64,000 bases of DNA from Sialis fuliginosa (GCA_961205875.1 OY540816.1:16068701-16132700); one strand, 5' to 3'. Numbered from the stretch's first letter, positions 31,546 to 43,874 are shown. Program-made: numbers and translations. The notes: generated by a model from the letters alone, not told the origin.

Positions 31546-34028
31546 CTTGATTTCAAAAATATTTATTCCGATATTAATATCAATAATTGAGAAGTAGCAA
31601 TTTTCGTTAGTTATGCTATATATATGCTTTATATAGTAATGGCGTTTTATCATATTTTCTATTTTATAAAAACAAGATTTCGAATTGTAATTTATTTATA
31701 ATCATAAATAATCTTATTCATAACCTAAAACAAAAGTGTAAATTAATATATGTACATATGTATAGATTAAAAACAAACAATGGTGCTTTTAATATTAATT
31801 GTTCAGAATGTAAGAAATAAAAATTAATTACTTCAGATAACACACTCTTTGCAAATAAACTTTTTATATTTACCATTAAAAAATATATTTTCGAAAGAAA
31901 AAAACAATTAGTTTGTTTTAATGAAACCCTCAAGCTCTATAATTTAACTAACAATAAACTTTAACATTTTTATACCAACTCTACATTGACATAGAGTGCT
32001 GTAACTAATTTTCTCATTGAAAATTTTGCTACATAATGTTCGTTCAAGAAGTTCTTCATGAATAAATTAATAAAATACGAACTTTAAAAAGTAGTTCAAC
32101 AGTTCTTTTAAATAGTAGTTCAATTACTCGAATATTGTTATTTACTTGCTTAAATTAAACATTTCTAAACCATTTCTGTTACAACTCGAAACTTTTGGTA
32201 ATTTATAAAAAAGTTCTTACTTCTTTAATTATTCGTATATTATAAAAACAACATATATTTACAAGTAAACAATCACACTCCATTTCGTATAACTTAAGCT
32301 TTATAACGTACGTTAGACATAGGTAAAAACATTACAAGACTTTGTTACTGATTTACCTATATAACACCTACATTTTACATTGCGGACAAGTATGGCGCAT
32401 ATCATGGTTGCAGTCTATTGGATTTTATATAGATTATGTTTTGTCTGAACCGAGTCGCACGCCATTACCCACAGCCTATTGAGACTTGTCCTAGTCTGAG
32501 TTAGACCCGCCGAAACCCTTGTGAATACAAATGACTCCATTATATATGCAATTCTATAAGCTCTTGGAACAATTTGTCCACTGACAAATTTCATTTCGTT
32601 CGTCCATTACTGCCGCATATATTATATTTATGTATTGGAACCGTTGTGAATAAAATGATTTTACATAAATTTGTAAATGTATGATGTGTAACCCATTAAA
32701 AATTCGTAAGTGAACATTCAATTTAGAGTAATAAAACAAATTTGCATATAATTTATTCTAATTGAAATGGACACAGCAAATTTGAATAAAACAAAATGTT
32801 AAATAATTACAAGCTGAATAAATAATAATTTTACCTATAATTTATGTTCGGTGTTATATAGAATTTGTTCGTATGAAAAGCATATATGTATCTAAATACT
32901 TCTAGAAGGGAATTCCAATGTGATTGGGTAGATTTTAGCAATCTTGTTTTTGCAAAGGTTAAATCTACATAAAACATACTTATTTCGATACCTTGCATAA
33001 AGATTTGGAATTGATTTTGCTTGCGAGTCAAATGTAATTAAAAAAATATTTTTTTTACATCAGGATTTTTTAGAATTACGATACAAAAGTAAATATTGAC
33101 ATGCAATCCTTTATAGAAAGTCACTGAACTGCTCAATAACGAGTAAAATTTTGTTCTTAAAAGTAAATACATTCTTTTATTATATAGAAACATTTAATAA
33201 GGAGGTTGGCTACTGAAACAAAAATAGTTAAATCGATTTCAAAATACAGGATATTCACAATACTAATGAGATTCCATAGAATTTTTTTCAAAATCTTCCT
33301 GTCTCATTTTAAAGTAATTAATTAACAGAGTCGGATTCATATACACAGACTTTTTTTGAGTAATCATTCTTCAGATTAGTTTCTAATGACCTTATCTTAG
33401 TCAATTTTTATTGTATTGGAATAAAATAAAAAACAAATCAAAGGTCCAAAAAAGAGCTACAAAAAAAATTCGAAACATTTTTCAATAAAATTAGCTTAAC
33501 ACTGAACGCTGAACGGTTTTTTTTAAAGTATAAGTATAAAATTACATATGCTCCAATTTTTGTTGATGGAGGAATTATTATTAAAAAATCTATTTTAACT
33601 ATACTAATGCCAGACAAGTGACGCCAGGAAGATGATGAAAACAACAAAAGCCTATAAAATCACCAAAACCCACTAAAATGTCTGGTCACTGGTACTAATA
33701 CTTTCACGAAAGACAATTGAAAATTTCGAAAATTAAAAATATTAATTTTTGAAAAATATTTTTCCCATTTATGTGAGAAACACCCATGCAAACACCTAAC
33801 TAACTCCGTTGAATGTTGCGCGCGCATTTCGTTGCATTACTAAAATTTCACCCTAAACGCGTCTAAAGAAGTATAACTTCAAAAAATTGTTTCTGAACAG
33901 TAATGATCACCGAATTACGTACTTTAGCATAGGCGATTTACTCTTACCGCCCGCTTTTCAAAGACTATAACCAACCTCTTGAAGCATGAACATTGAATAC
34001 ATTCAAAAAATATCTACAAACAGAATAA
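31546..34028. other. Long non-coding AT-rich stretch
   Basis: No elements with two ends were found. A GC-richer block at 32,395-32,515 (CGCACGCCATTACCCACAGC) has no strong splice sites. Weak frames at 31,718-31,933, 32,554-32,739, 32,831-33,031 and 33,438-33,647 (all minus) are AT-driven. Confidence 0.4.
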
Positions 34029-34226
34029 TATCGTAAAAAAATCAATAGACCCTTGAACACCATCATATCTACGGACATTCTATTTAAAGACGACCGTGTG
34101 ACGGAATGCGAGGCAGCTGTGAGAGTGCACACGTCTGCCCTTAAAACACTGTCAAATAAAACAAGAGCAAACATAATTCCAAACAGTGTAAACAAGAACG
34201 AAATACACATCATCGAATCCGTTTAA
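34029..34226 (+). other. Open stretch with protein-like composition
   Basis: Sixty-five codons on the plus strand without ATG, reading INRPLNTIISTDILFKDDRV and VHTSALKTLSNKTRANIIPN before a TAA. The stretch is GC-richer than its flanks. No good acceptor was found. It might be the remnant of a transposon protein or a terminal exon. The 82-codon minus frame over the same bases (33,965-34,213) is its shadow. Confidence 0.17.
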
Positions 34227-34599
34227 AATGTGTGTGCGTATTTCGTATATGTTGTATCTCGAAGCTATTGGCCAGTGGCTGAAAAACTGTTCCGTAAATA
34301 ATGGATATCATATATGCAGATTTTTTTATATTTCATGTTTCTTTGTAAATATTACAGTTGTGGTTATATATTTCAATTCTACGTATTCCAGAATACATTT
34401 TTATACGAATGCTTTTATAATTAAATTTGTTTATGAGTTTAAATTGAGTATTATGGAAATATTGTTCTTAATGATACGTGGTATAATTCATATGACGTAT
34501 TTGGCTTCCTCGCAATATCGAAGATACGAGAAGCTTTGTGATCGTTTCAGATTGAGACAAAAAAATTTCAAAATTTTAAATTATCTTTCCGTTTCACGT

Positions 34600-34760
34600 C
34601 AAGACAAACACTTCTCGTTCCGTGTCTGTATGTCTGTCCGTCCGTCCGTGTGTGTGTCCGTGTATCCGTCTGTCCCCTGAATCCTTGTTATACGCATAAC
34701 TCATGTACCACTGAACCGATATTGTTAAAGCTAGGTAAAAAAAATATTTTTTTTATACCA
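34600..34760 (+). repeat. Dispersed repeat head with (TCCG)n
   Basis: GTCTGTATGTCTGTCCGTCC then GTCTGTCCCCTGAATCC and AACTCATGTACCACTGAACC is the wording of many insect dispersed repeats. It accounts for the serine/valine/proline tail of the 150-codon plus frame at 34,228-34,680, the longest frame in the window, which I therefore do not call a gene. From 34,761 to 35,814 nothing is recognised except a (CA)n-like run near 35,598. Confidence 0.45.
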
Positions 34761-35814
34761 AGTCATGTGGCATGTTAAAATGTATAACCAAAACAGCGGA
34801 AATTGACCCTCTTTCTTATTTTTAGGGAAGTATATTTGCGATTATTATATCCAGTCTAAGTACCGTTCTACGTTCTGATCTCCCTTCAGAATGAATAAAT
34901 CTTTCTTTAGATAGGGGAGGGGAACAGGAACTTAAATGAGTTTACCTAAGGACGGTAATTACTATCTTTAGGTATAAGGGCTGGGCCAGGTTGATAAGTA
35001 GGTCTAACCCGCATTAATATTCAAATTATCTATGATTTTATGCAAATTCCAAAATATCAACCAATATAAATGTTTCTTTAAACAAAATCTTTTAGTATTT
35101 GAACTAAATGTGAACTATTGACGAAAGAATTTTGTTTGTTTGTTCACTTGATAATATTGGGTTGACTCAATACAATATTTGTTATAATTTATCTACTAAA
35201 CGCCATTTATGTAAAATTAAAATGAAAACGTGATATTTTCAAACAAACAGCTTCAAATTACAAAGTCATTTTGGGGAATTTTCTATACACATCTTTAATA
35301 TCTACTAAAACTATAAGAACCTACAAATTGCAATTTTAAGATGTACTAAAATTACATTTATCAGAAATAATTTTTTTTCAGTTCTATAGAAATCTGAAAG
35401 ATATGTCAAAAATACATGTACAGATATTTTTTCATGACGAAAAAATTGATAAATAAAACATCCGTGCTTTTAAAGAACCTTTCTACTTCATAATATATTT
35501 GTACCACTTCCTTCTTAGTTCACTAAATTCAATTTCGTTGCCTTTGAAACTTTTCGTAGTGTATACATAGTTGTTTGTGTTTACACGTACATACGCACAC
35601 ACACTCAACTAAACATACACATAATCACATTTAGTGTCGTTTCACACGAACAATCTTTTATTTAAGGAAACTTATGGTTTTATAGAAATATAATAGTATA
35701 ACTTTGACTTTATCTTTTACTTTTGAGGGTAAGCGTTCGAAAAAGTGCGTATTTTATTATTAATAAAAAGAAAATTTTAATTTTGATTTTTTTGCTTTAT
35801 TTAATCATGTTTTT

Positions 35815-36200
35815 AGGGTTCCGTAGAAAACTAAGAACCTTTACAGTTACGCTCTGTCCATTTTTGACCCCCTTATAGTATATTCAAATTTTTTTTCACT
35901 TATCCCATCTTTAGATAGGTTTCTTTTTGATTTTAACCCTTTAGTCACGATATATTTGCTTTTAAATGTCGTTATTAGAACTTCTCTCCTCTAATTTCTA
36001 AACTATCGATTCAAAAAATCTAAAAAATTCCAGAATGTAGTTTTTAATTAGTACTTTCAATGAAAATTATAACGAATATTATAGCAAAAATAGTTTATGA
36101 AACATTTTGGAATAAATCTTTTTTTATTAATCGTAGTGAGAATGACTACGGAACCCTATCATGTGCGTGCCCAACATGCACTTGGCCGTTTTATTTTTAG
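35815..36200 (+). repeat. Family F dispersed repeat, full but shorter copy
   Basis: Starts AGGGTTCCGTAGAAAACTAA, ends TACGGAACCCTATCATGTGC followed by CATGCACTTGGCCGTTTTAT. The interior carries TTAACCCTTTAGTCACGATA and TAATTTCTAAACTATCGATT, as in the copy at 59,757. The head lacks part of the CTGTCCGTC run. Confidence 0.75.
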
Positions 36201-36606
36201 TTTTCAATTTAATTTTTTTACCAAAAAGTTACTGAAAAAAATCCCGTACATTTAACAAAAAATATGTGTGCTGTAAATATTTCCTGAAAATTTCAGATGA
36301 ATTGGATAATTCTTATTAATTAATTAAACCATGAGATCGAAATAGATGAAGCAAAATGCATTTTTAAGATTCAATGTGAATCCGTTACACTATATCTTAA
36401 TACCTATATCTTTCTGGATTTTAATAATTTCTCGATAAAACTTGTTAGGCATAAATCGAAAAATTGTTTCCCTAATAGAATTCTTGATTTGAAGCTAGTT
36501 ACAGTTTAGTTCTTCAAAGTTTTCCAGAAGTAACTTAAAAAATAGTTTACATTTATTTACAGAAATGATTTTTTTTAAGTACAGCATATCTGTATCTCCT
36601 CTGCAG

Positions 36607-36855
36607 TTAGTGCATCATCTACCGCCCGTGTGGGTTATCCCCTGTACATGTGTATGTATATGGGTCCGAGCATCGACGCGTGCATGACGACTCCCGCGCG
36701 TCCTGTTGACCTGCTCGAGACGGTGGCGTCCTCTAGGGAACACGCCGCTGTCGTCACGAGGCACGAACACGCCGCGCGCGTGTCTCACTCAAATATTTAC
36801 ACTCACTTGCAGTCCGTTTGCGATATCATACATGATGGTGTAATTCTAATCGTCA
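36607..36855 (+). CDS. Possible GC-rich coding exon or CpG-rich promoter
   Basis: An acceptor CTGTATCTCCTCTGCAG ends at 36,606, a donor GTCA|GTGAGA follows 36,855, and the 249 nt between are open in one frame (for example MTTPARPVDLLETVASSREH and SVCDIIHDGVILIV). The patch is very CpG-rich (CCCGCGCG, GCCGCGCGCG) in AT-rich DNA. It could equally be an unmethylated promoter or leader, since GC-rich DNA has few stops. A rival minus-strand exon lies inside it (next entry). No family recognised. Confidence 0.3.
36807..36845 (-). CDS. Possible 39-nt exon
   Basis: On the minus strand CTTCTCACTGACGATTAG precedes and CAA|GTGAGT follows 39 nt that are open in two frames: NYTIMYDIANGLQ (phase 0) or ITPSCMISQTDC (entered with one base). 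The second reading is in phase with the exon at 47,018 and with frame 2 at 9,408, and a 39-nt exon would preserve phase if skipped. It overlaps the plus-strand candidate, and only one can be right. Confidence 0.28.
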
Positions 36856-36978
36856 GTGAGAAGCGATCGAATTATTTATCAACTCTGTAAATTGTCAGAG
36901 CTATTTTGGGCGATATTTTTGTTTTTTAAAGTAAGTGTATAAATATGATTTTGAATGAAATTTTGCAAAAATATAATA

Positions 36979-37166
36979 CTCCCTCTGTTCCAATTTGCAT
37001 TCAACGTAAAGAATTATTGAAAATAAATTATGTAATTTATATTTCTCTTAAATTATTATTTTATAAAAAAGATATTTGTTTTTTTCTAAGTAGGTACGTT
37101 TAAAAATAAATCATTTTTACAATTTAATAATAAAGAAATAAATAAAATGAATGCACATTTGGGAAA
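36979..37166. mobile_element. Possible TA-flanked MITE, Stowaway-like left end
   Basis: TA then CTCCCTCTGTTCCAATTTGC resembles the terminus of Stowaway/mariner MITEs. The inner ATTTGCATTCA pairs with TGAATGCACATTTGGGA near 37,148. The outer right end is not a clean complement, so the element is degraded or the resemblance is fortuitous. Confidence 0.3.
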
Positions 37167-37284
37167 ATAAAACAAATACAAATTGATCCATGTTATTTTA
37201 ATGAAAACAATGGAAAAATAAAACCAGTTTCAGGCATTTTAAATAACCCGATACTTAAAAAAAACGTTAAGTATTAAATATAAT

Positions 37285-37326
37285 TTGTTCATAAGGGTGC
37301 GGCAGGCCGCAGATTGGCCAGCCCTG
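37285..37326 (-). mobile_element. hAT terminal fragment
   Basis: Minus strand reads CAGGGCTGGCCAATCTGCGG, a typical hAT terminus. No opposite end or 8-bp duplication was found. A second possible start of this kind, CAGGGGCGTGCTACGATC, lies at about 38,091. Confidence 0.4.
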
Positions 37327-37499
37327 TATTATATTAACTCCCTAAAATAGAACAGTACTCTATAAAAGATTATTGACATTTATAAGGAGTAGGGTAAATC
37401 ATTTAAATTATCTAATTAATAACGTAATGGTTCGAGATCAAAAAGGTCTTGGGACTAGCTAAATGGTTAGTACTGTACACAATTATATATTTTTGTACT

Positions 37500-37560
37500 A
37501 TTTTTTTAGGGTTTTGTATAAAGTCGGTTTTGTTAGATCTACATATATTGTTAAATATTA
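37500..37560 (+). repeat. Family F head fragment (degenerate)
   Basis: TTTTTTTAGGGTTTTGTATA then AGTCGG recalls the family-F head but lacks the later blocks. From 37,561 to 38,090 nothing is recognised. Confidence 0.3.
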
Positions 37561-38267
37561 AATAGAAAATGTAAAAACGTTAAAAAAACAGTATAAGAAT
37601 AATATTTATTCAAGTCAATTAACGTTCGTTGAACGAAATATTTTTCTTGAAAAACTACTACGTTAATATACACATTTTAAACGTGTATCTACTCTTGTTA
37701 TCCAATTACGTAGAATCGTTTTTCTTTTATAGAAAATCAACATTTTTGTTCTATTCATTTGTATAGTAATGATAAACGTAAAAACATTCAACATAATTTT
37801 ACAAAAATTTTATGTTGGTGGAGGTGACGGGAAGTATAATGCAGGGCTTCAGACTACTTCAATGCATAGAGCAGTATGTTTTATCTGGAGTTTGGGTATA
37901 AAGAATCATACTTTAATATTATATTTGCTAATATATTGATTTTGTTTACATTATTTTATTATTTTTCATGAGCAGTTTTATTCATTAAAAATTGAAGTGG
38001 AAATCGAGTTTCTTGAAGATGGTTGCTGCATTTTATAATTGAACTTTTGCAGATGTTACTATAAAAACTATACGGCTTGTCAGGGGCGTGCTACGATCGT
38101 TAGGGGCTCTAGACAGATAATAATTAGGGATCCTTATGCACTTGGCTAATTTGCCTATTATTATATTATATTGCACAACGAGTCTCTGTGACTTATAATA
38201 TTTTTATCAATAATGCCAAATTGAAATAAATACTTATTTTTAAGGTTAAATTTTGATTTTATTAAAA

Positions 38268-39112
38268 TACTAGCTGGGCCCACGCGGCTTCGCTCGCGTG
38301 GACTACGGAATTATTGTTTAGGATTTAAAAAATATATAGTTGAATTAATTTAAACACGATTAGTTATTAATGTAATAAAAACCAAATAACACTTAAATTA
38401 CCTACCTAACAAAAACGAATCAGAACAAAAAGTAAAAATAATTTTTGTTCTATTTAAATTTAAAAGTTAATTATTGAAAACAAAATAAACAATTGACAAT
38501 CAAAAGAATACCGACCTGTTCTGCCCAGCGTGTTGGCACGTTCCCTCGCCGCTCCCCGCGCGCGGTCACAATCGCGCGAATAATATGTTCCAATATGTAT
38601 ATTTCGATATTTTCTAAACTATACGACCAAATTGGATGCTGTAAATGGCAAATTATATCTACATTAAGTACTTATGACGATGAAATCATTTATTTTGATA
38701 AGGATTAATGTTTTGCAGGTCATAAGTCCAAATAAACAGAACCCAAATATTTTATGTTTTCTTTGTAACATAAAAGCAGTCATTGTGGCTTAAATATAAA
38801 AGTTAGACATATCGTGTCGCGGACTTTATTGTAGAACTTTTGATTCTACACGATTCTTTAATACATTATTTTGTTCTATATTGAACGGTTTAGGCAGCGT
38901 ATTACAAAACAGCGCGCCGACGGCAAAAATTTTTCCAACTTGATTTACTATTATCGTCACTGCTTAGTTGTTATGTTACCTAACGTAAAAAAATATAGCC
39001 TATAACCTGGCCAGAGAACGTACCTATGAATTATCTCGAGTGATAAGGTAACTAACGGACAGACAGACAGACAGACAGACAGAGAGACGTTGAGCTTTAT
39101 ATATATTAAGGA
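38268..39112 (+). repeat. Family G dispersed repeat, longest copy, about 845 bp
   Basis: Head TACTAGCTGGGCCCACGCGG with CTTCGCTCGCGTGG. A GC-rich section lies near 38,513-38,580 (CCTCGCCGCTCCCCGCGCGC). The tail is ACGGACAGACAGACAGACAG followed by TTTATATATATTAAGG. The inverted copy at 30,455 shares its last 300 bp. The small plus and minus frames here (38,493-38,708, 38,957-39,169) belong to the repeat. Class undecided. Confidence 0.7.
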
Positions 39113-39382
39113 TGCAGTCAAATATAAAGATGCCAAAATGCTTTTAAAATTGGCAAATATATGAAACATTTAATGATTTTTTGGGTTTTCTGAAATATTA
39201 TCAAATACCAAAAGTTTGAAATCGACAAAATGTGGATGGATTCTGTTAATTGGCTCATCTATATGATATTGTAATTTTAACCCACATGTACGTAGTTGCC
39301 CCATGTGTCACTAGATCTCTGATACTACACTTCTACTCCATGGTGTGAAATTCTTTGATGTTTATAAGTGTTCTCTCTATCA

Positions 39383-39390
39383 TATAAAAG
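39383..39390 (+). promoter_or_regulatory. TATA-box-like site
   Basis: TATAAAAG followed by a GC-rich GGCGCGATC. About 30 bp downstream lies GTACACAAATATT, with no strong initiator. A perfect 10-bp palindrome GGCGTACGCC is at 39,426-39,435. The 69-codon frame from 39,368 overlaps the site and is not convincing. Weak evidence for a promoter. Confidence 0.2.
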
Positions 39391-39652
39391 GGCGCGATCT
39401 TTTGATGTACACAAATATTTACCGAGGCGTACGCCTGTGGGAATAACTCATCTGTTATGGTTCTTGTGTGTGACATTGATGGACTTAACACATTGCCGCT
39501 GTTGTGCGTGCGTGTTCTTTATCGGCATCAATGAAAGGAGGTGTTTGGGTTATTTGATATATGTACAAGATTTATAGGGTAGTTTGTAATTGGAATATTG
39601 CGGTGGCGTCATAGAAGCAATGCAATATTCTACTAATTGATTAACAAATTAA

Positions 39653-39807
39653 CCCTTTGAACGACGATTTCTTAAAATGTGCACATTTTCCGATAAAAAT
39701 AATAGTGATATAATTTTTTTTTATTTACATTTCCTTTCCATGATGCCAATTTTGCATGAAATTGTTTTTTCGAATCGTGGACTTAATCGACTTTCGTGTC
39801 CAAAGGG
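39653..39807. mobile_element. piggyBac-like MITE, 155 bp
   Basis: TTAA at 39,649-39,652 and 39,808-39,811 flanks CCCTTTGAACGACGA and the inverted TCGTGTCCAAAGGG. TTAACCCTTTG is a classic piggyBac-type end. The interior is AT-rich and non-coding. It is the shortest complete TTAA element here, close in size to 52,975-53,133. Confidence 0.85.
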
Positions 39808-40056
39808 TTAAGGAACAGCGTTACATGATTAATTTAAACCTACATTATTATTTTTATTTCTATTTTAAATAGTAGGTAGGTACCAACTACACACGAGAAT
39901 GCAAGTCTTGTCTTGGTCTCGAATTTTATGTAGTTGTAGCTTGTTTCTGTAGTTCCAAAATTGAAAACTGCAGTTGTAAAAGCTAATTTGTGTGGTTAAA
40001 AAATTGGAAGTAGAAAGAAAAATATCAAACAGTGTAATGTGCGGTATTATAAACGA

Positions 40057-40320
40057 GCTAGCAAAATTTGCTAACCAGCAAGCACTTCCAAATGAGGTTT
40101 CTAACCTATCTGACAGTTCTCCTTAAGTTTCATGAAGTGTTTAAAATTTTCGCGCACGCGTGGTAAATAAACACCAACGGTATTAAAACAGTGGTGATAT
40201 TATGAAAATTATTTTGTACGGTCAGAGTCAACTGTATTACAATAAGTTAAAGTATCACTGCTCTAAATTCCATAGCTTATCCATAGATACTATCACAGAA
40301 TTAATAATCCATTTTGAATA
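40057..40320 (+). mobile_element. Family D MITE, right-truncated copy
   Basis: Starts GCTAGCAAAATTTGCTAACC then AGCAAGCACTTCCAAATG. The interior shares CACCAACGGTATTAAAACAG, GAAAATTATTTTGTACGGT and CTCTAAATTCCATAGCTTAT with the copy at 57,476. The right inverted end is lost. From 40,321 to 41,443 nothing else is recognised apart from weak frames. Confidence 0.65.
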
Positions 40321-41443
40321 TAATATAGTATAACCATCTCGCCATCGTAGGTTACAAAAATGCGGGGAGGGGGGGTATATTTAATTTAATAACAGTTAAG
40401 GCAACAGAAAAATGATATATCTTAGAAGTAGTTTAAAAAAAATTCTTACAATTTTGTTTATAAAATCCATACTACAAAATAAATAACAGTGTTCATGAAT
40501 TTAAAGTTGAAAAAAAATAAAACTTAACTGTATACTGTTTATAAAACAATGCTATATCTTTAATAAATACAGAGCTATATGATCTTCACCAAAATCTGCA
40601 TGTACTTAAGAACGTTTCATTAAAATGTTCTTGTCAAAAGAAAAATAAATTATAATATTTATACAAGGAAAAACCAACAAAATATTCGGTAACAAAGATA
40701 ACAGAGAATCTTACAATCGTCTCTAGTCAGTGGTGCAGAAAAAGAAAACACATCAAATGACATAAGAATTATTTCTGTGCAATTTGGCTTGTGTCCACAT
40801 AGACCGGTTTGCTTTACGATAACTGGCGAACTTTTCTGCGAGCTAAATTTTTATACGTCAGCTAAATTTTTTTATGCCAAGTTCGTTATAGCATCTATTG
40901 AAAATGTTAACCTTTGTAGAACTGAATTTTTTTTGCGAGTATCTTTTTTCTTGACTATGTATTTTTATGATAAATAAGACCGTACTTCTTATCTTAAAAG
41001 CATATGACAAGACTACTGAGAACTTAATCTAGTATGTTTTTGCTTCCCACACATACGTGTTTATAGTTTATCCTAGTATTTTCAAGATGTAGGTCAAATA
41101 TGGAAATAAAACTGGAAATATCACTTAATACGCATCTGGACTATTTTTAAAAATTTTATTAAATTATATACAAGATTTATAAATAGTTTATGTGAATTTG
41201 ATATTTTTACAATTGGGGCCTAAAATATTACTTAATTCACAACTGGAAATATTTTTTTAAATTGATTAAAATGTATCTAAGGTTTATATATAGTTATACG
41301 AAATTTTGCATTAGTTATTTTTTTAGTAATGGATAATAAATTGCTAAAATTGTATGTTTATATATAATCATTTTTTCCCGGGTTATAAATACACAAAAAA
41401 AAGTTTCTAAAATAAATTTTACTTTCATGCTACTAAGTACTAT

Positions 41444-41712
41444 TTAGATTTAAAGTGATCAAATTAGATCTTAATAGATCTGTATTTTGAAACAAAATAA
41501 TTTTTTTTCACTGGTTTTTGATATGTGGAGACCTGCAAAGATCTACAATGATCTCTGATCATGATAGAGATTGAAACGAATTTTCAACGTTTAGAGATCT
41601 TCGTAGACCTTTGCAGGTCTCCACAGATCAAAAACCAATGAAAAAATATGATTTTGTCTCAAAATGCAGATCTATCAAGATTTGACTTGATCACTGATCA
41701 CTTTAGATCTAA
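41444..41712. repeat. Foldback rich in AGATCT, about 270 bp
   Basis: TTAGATTTAAAGTGATCAAA pairs with TTGATCACTGATCACTTTAG, and TGTGGAGACCTGCAAAGATC pairs with GACCTTTGCAGGTCTCCACA. The two arms of about 125 bp meet near 41,575. A similar TTTTTTCC(C)GGGT string in the same orientation stands just outside each arm (41,371 and 41,714), perhaps a relic of the target or terminus. Confidence 0.7.
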
Positions 41713-42510
41713 TTTTTTCCGGGTATTTACATAAATTAACTATATATTGGTACATTCTTTGTTTGACAAAAATTATACCTCTCAATAGTAAGTAATTTAA
41801 AAATTTTATATCAATTAATGATTTCTGATTAGCACTACGCATATATACATTTATTTTAAAATTAAATTAAAATCGAAATTGATTGCAAATTGATAAAAAA
41901 AGACATTTCCAATTGTAATATAATTAGATTTCTATAGTCTAATGGCACCCACTCAATTCGAATCGATCTTGTATCATAAGATTTGATCCTCGAGTACTTG
42001 GAGCAAACAAAGCTTGAACTAATTAGGGTGGAATTATAGGATTTGTATAACATCGACTGAACCAAATGTCAATAGATGTTATGTTCTAATGACAGGATTG
42101 AAATGAACTCATCAATATCTAAAGGTTAATTATTTAGAATCTAAGATTAAAGTTACATCTACCATAATTACATAGCAGTACCTATGTTGTTTCAATTACT
42201 GTAATACACATGTCGATAAATACAATAAAGTCTTTTTTATGAGATATAGATACGTTCTACAGGAGGCAAATATTCTTATGATTTTGTTCAAAATTAAAAA
42301 AATAATAATTTCTTGAATTGTCAGCTTTCATTTGATACCTCACCTCGCTTCTCAAGAAATTTTCCATGTTAAAAAGGTTGGCATAAAATGAAATTTTTGT
42401 TTTCATAAGGAATGATTGATATGATAATAAATTTTAAGTTTTTTTTGATATTACATAAAAAACATCTACACAGTTCTTGTCTTTGTAAGAGAATATTTTA
42501 ATACAATATA

Positions 42511-42745
42511 AGGTACTGGCACCAGTTATGGCCGCTATAAGAGCAAGGTTTACTGTTTTTGTGATTTACGGGCTTCTTTTTTGTAATTCTCATGAACTTA
42601 TGTTACTAATAAAACAAATATAACTTTATTTAATCAATTTAATTACCAAAGTCCGCAAATATAGTTTGTTTTTTAAATTAAAGCCTTTTATTTTGTTTCT
42701 AATTCAGTACATTTCATTACATATCCAAGACTGGTGCCAGTACCT
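42511..42745 (+). mobile_element. Family A MITE, internally deleted, TA-flanked
   Basis: Perfect 16-bp inverted ends AGGTACTGGCACCAGT and ACTGGTGCCAGTACCT, each abutting TA (42,509-42,510 and 42,746-42,747), as in Tc1/mariner-type elements. Compared with the full copy at 61,484, the middle 300 bp is missing. The CTTCTTTTTTGTAATTCTCA and AATTACCAAAGTCCGCAAAT blocks are kept. Confidence 0.9.
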
Positions 42746-42756
42746 TATTTGCCTAT

Positions 42757-42814
42757 CTATGATTATAAATTATAATCATTATATATAATTTATATATATA
42801 TAAATTATATAATA

Positions 42815-42849
<35 letters not shown>

Positions 42850-42870
42850 TATATAAATTATATATATTTC
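42757..42870. repeat. AT-only microsatellite
   Basis: Almost pure (TA)n with ATAATATAT variations and self-complementary AATTATATA segments. It lies immediately right of the family-A MITE. Slippage-prone, with no function inferred. Confidence 0.85.
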
Positions 42871-43507
42871 TAAAACAAACACTTTTTATACTAACAATAA
42901 GTAAATACAAATTTTCCAACAATATGTCGATAAATCATTATGTTCAATACGAAAATTAATATTTACATAGACTACAAAATTTTAAACAAAAGCAGTAACA
43001 AAATAACCTAAAGCGTTCCTTTTTTAGCAAAGAAAATACTTTATTTATAGTCTCTTTAAATTCAGAAATGCAAAACAATGTTTAGGCGAAGCGTGTAGGA
43101 GGTATTATAAATGGAAATTTCAGAGGGAAATAGGGTTGAATAATGACGTGAAGGGGACAAAATAATCTTCGAAAGGGTTTTAAGGACAAGTATATCACAG
43201 GATTTGATATATTGATCCATGGCCTTTTATGGTTCCAAGCTACTTATACATCGAAAATTTATAGCGTTCTATAGTCGTATTTTCAGATATCTTGTACGGT
43301 TTTGTATGTGTAGGTAAATTGGTATTTTCTATCGACTATTTTGTACGTAGATATCTAAATAGAAATGATAACAATTTATTAAAAATGAACACTGTACATT
43401 TAAATATCAGTTGTGGTGAATTAAATTTCTAGCTATTTCTACTTTTTAATTAATAACTTCCCATTAGGAAGTTATTATAAACGGTCCGAAAATTAATTGT
43501 ATTGTAT

Positions 43508-43675
43508 TGTCACTATAGTATATTTACACTATTTTCATAAAAATGTATGTGTGTCTGTGTGTGTGTATGTACGTGCTTGTCATTTTTTACGTGCACAAAA
43601 TCTAACAAATAAAAAATGGTATTGACTTCGTTGGGGTGCCAATCGAAGCGTCTTGACGTGAATATGATCTGGAAG
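43508..43675 (+). repeat. Family H dispersed repeat, copy 1
   Basis: GTCACTATAGTATATTTACA ... ATTGACTTCGTTGGGGTGCC then AATCGAAGCGTCTTGA is repeated at 56,457-56,580. A (TG)n run lies inside this copy only. Class unknown. The preceding stretch 42,871-43,507 holds nothing else recognisable. Confidence 0.6.
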
Positions 43676-43874
43676 AAAGGATTTTTCGACATTCAATCTC
43701 TACGGTGGTGTTAGTTTTTTTTTGGTCGGATTTGTTTGAAACTTAGCATAAATATTCTACAATACAAATAATGAAACATGTATTTCAGTATTTTTTTTGT
43801 TTGCCTAAACAGCCATTGAAGGGGTGAAAACCACCATCACAATTTGAATTTTAAATACTAATAAATAAGTCTAC

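Noticed and set aside
34228-34680. Longest open frame in the window (150 codons, plus)
   Set aside because: The C-terminal part is translated (TCCG)n repeat-head sequence, and the rest is AT-driven F/I/Y/K-rich with no motif or splice support.
42757-42870. Replication origin or matrix-attachment interpretation of the AT run
   Set aside because: Simple (TA)n slippage explains it; nothing else supports a function.
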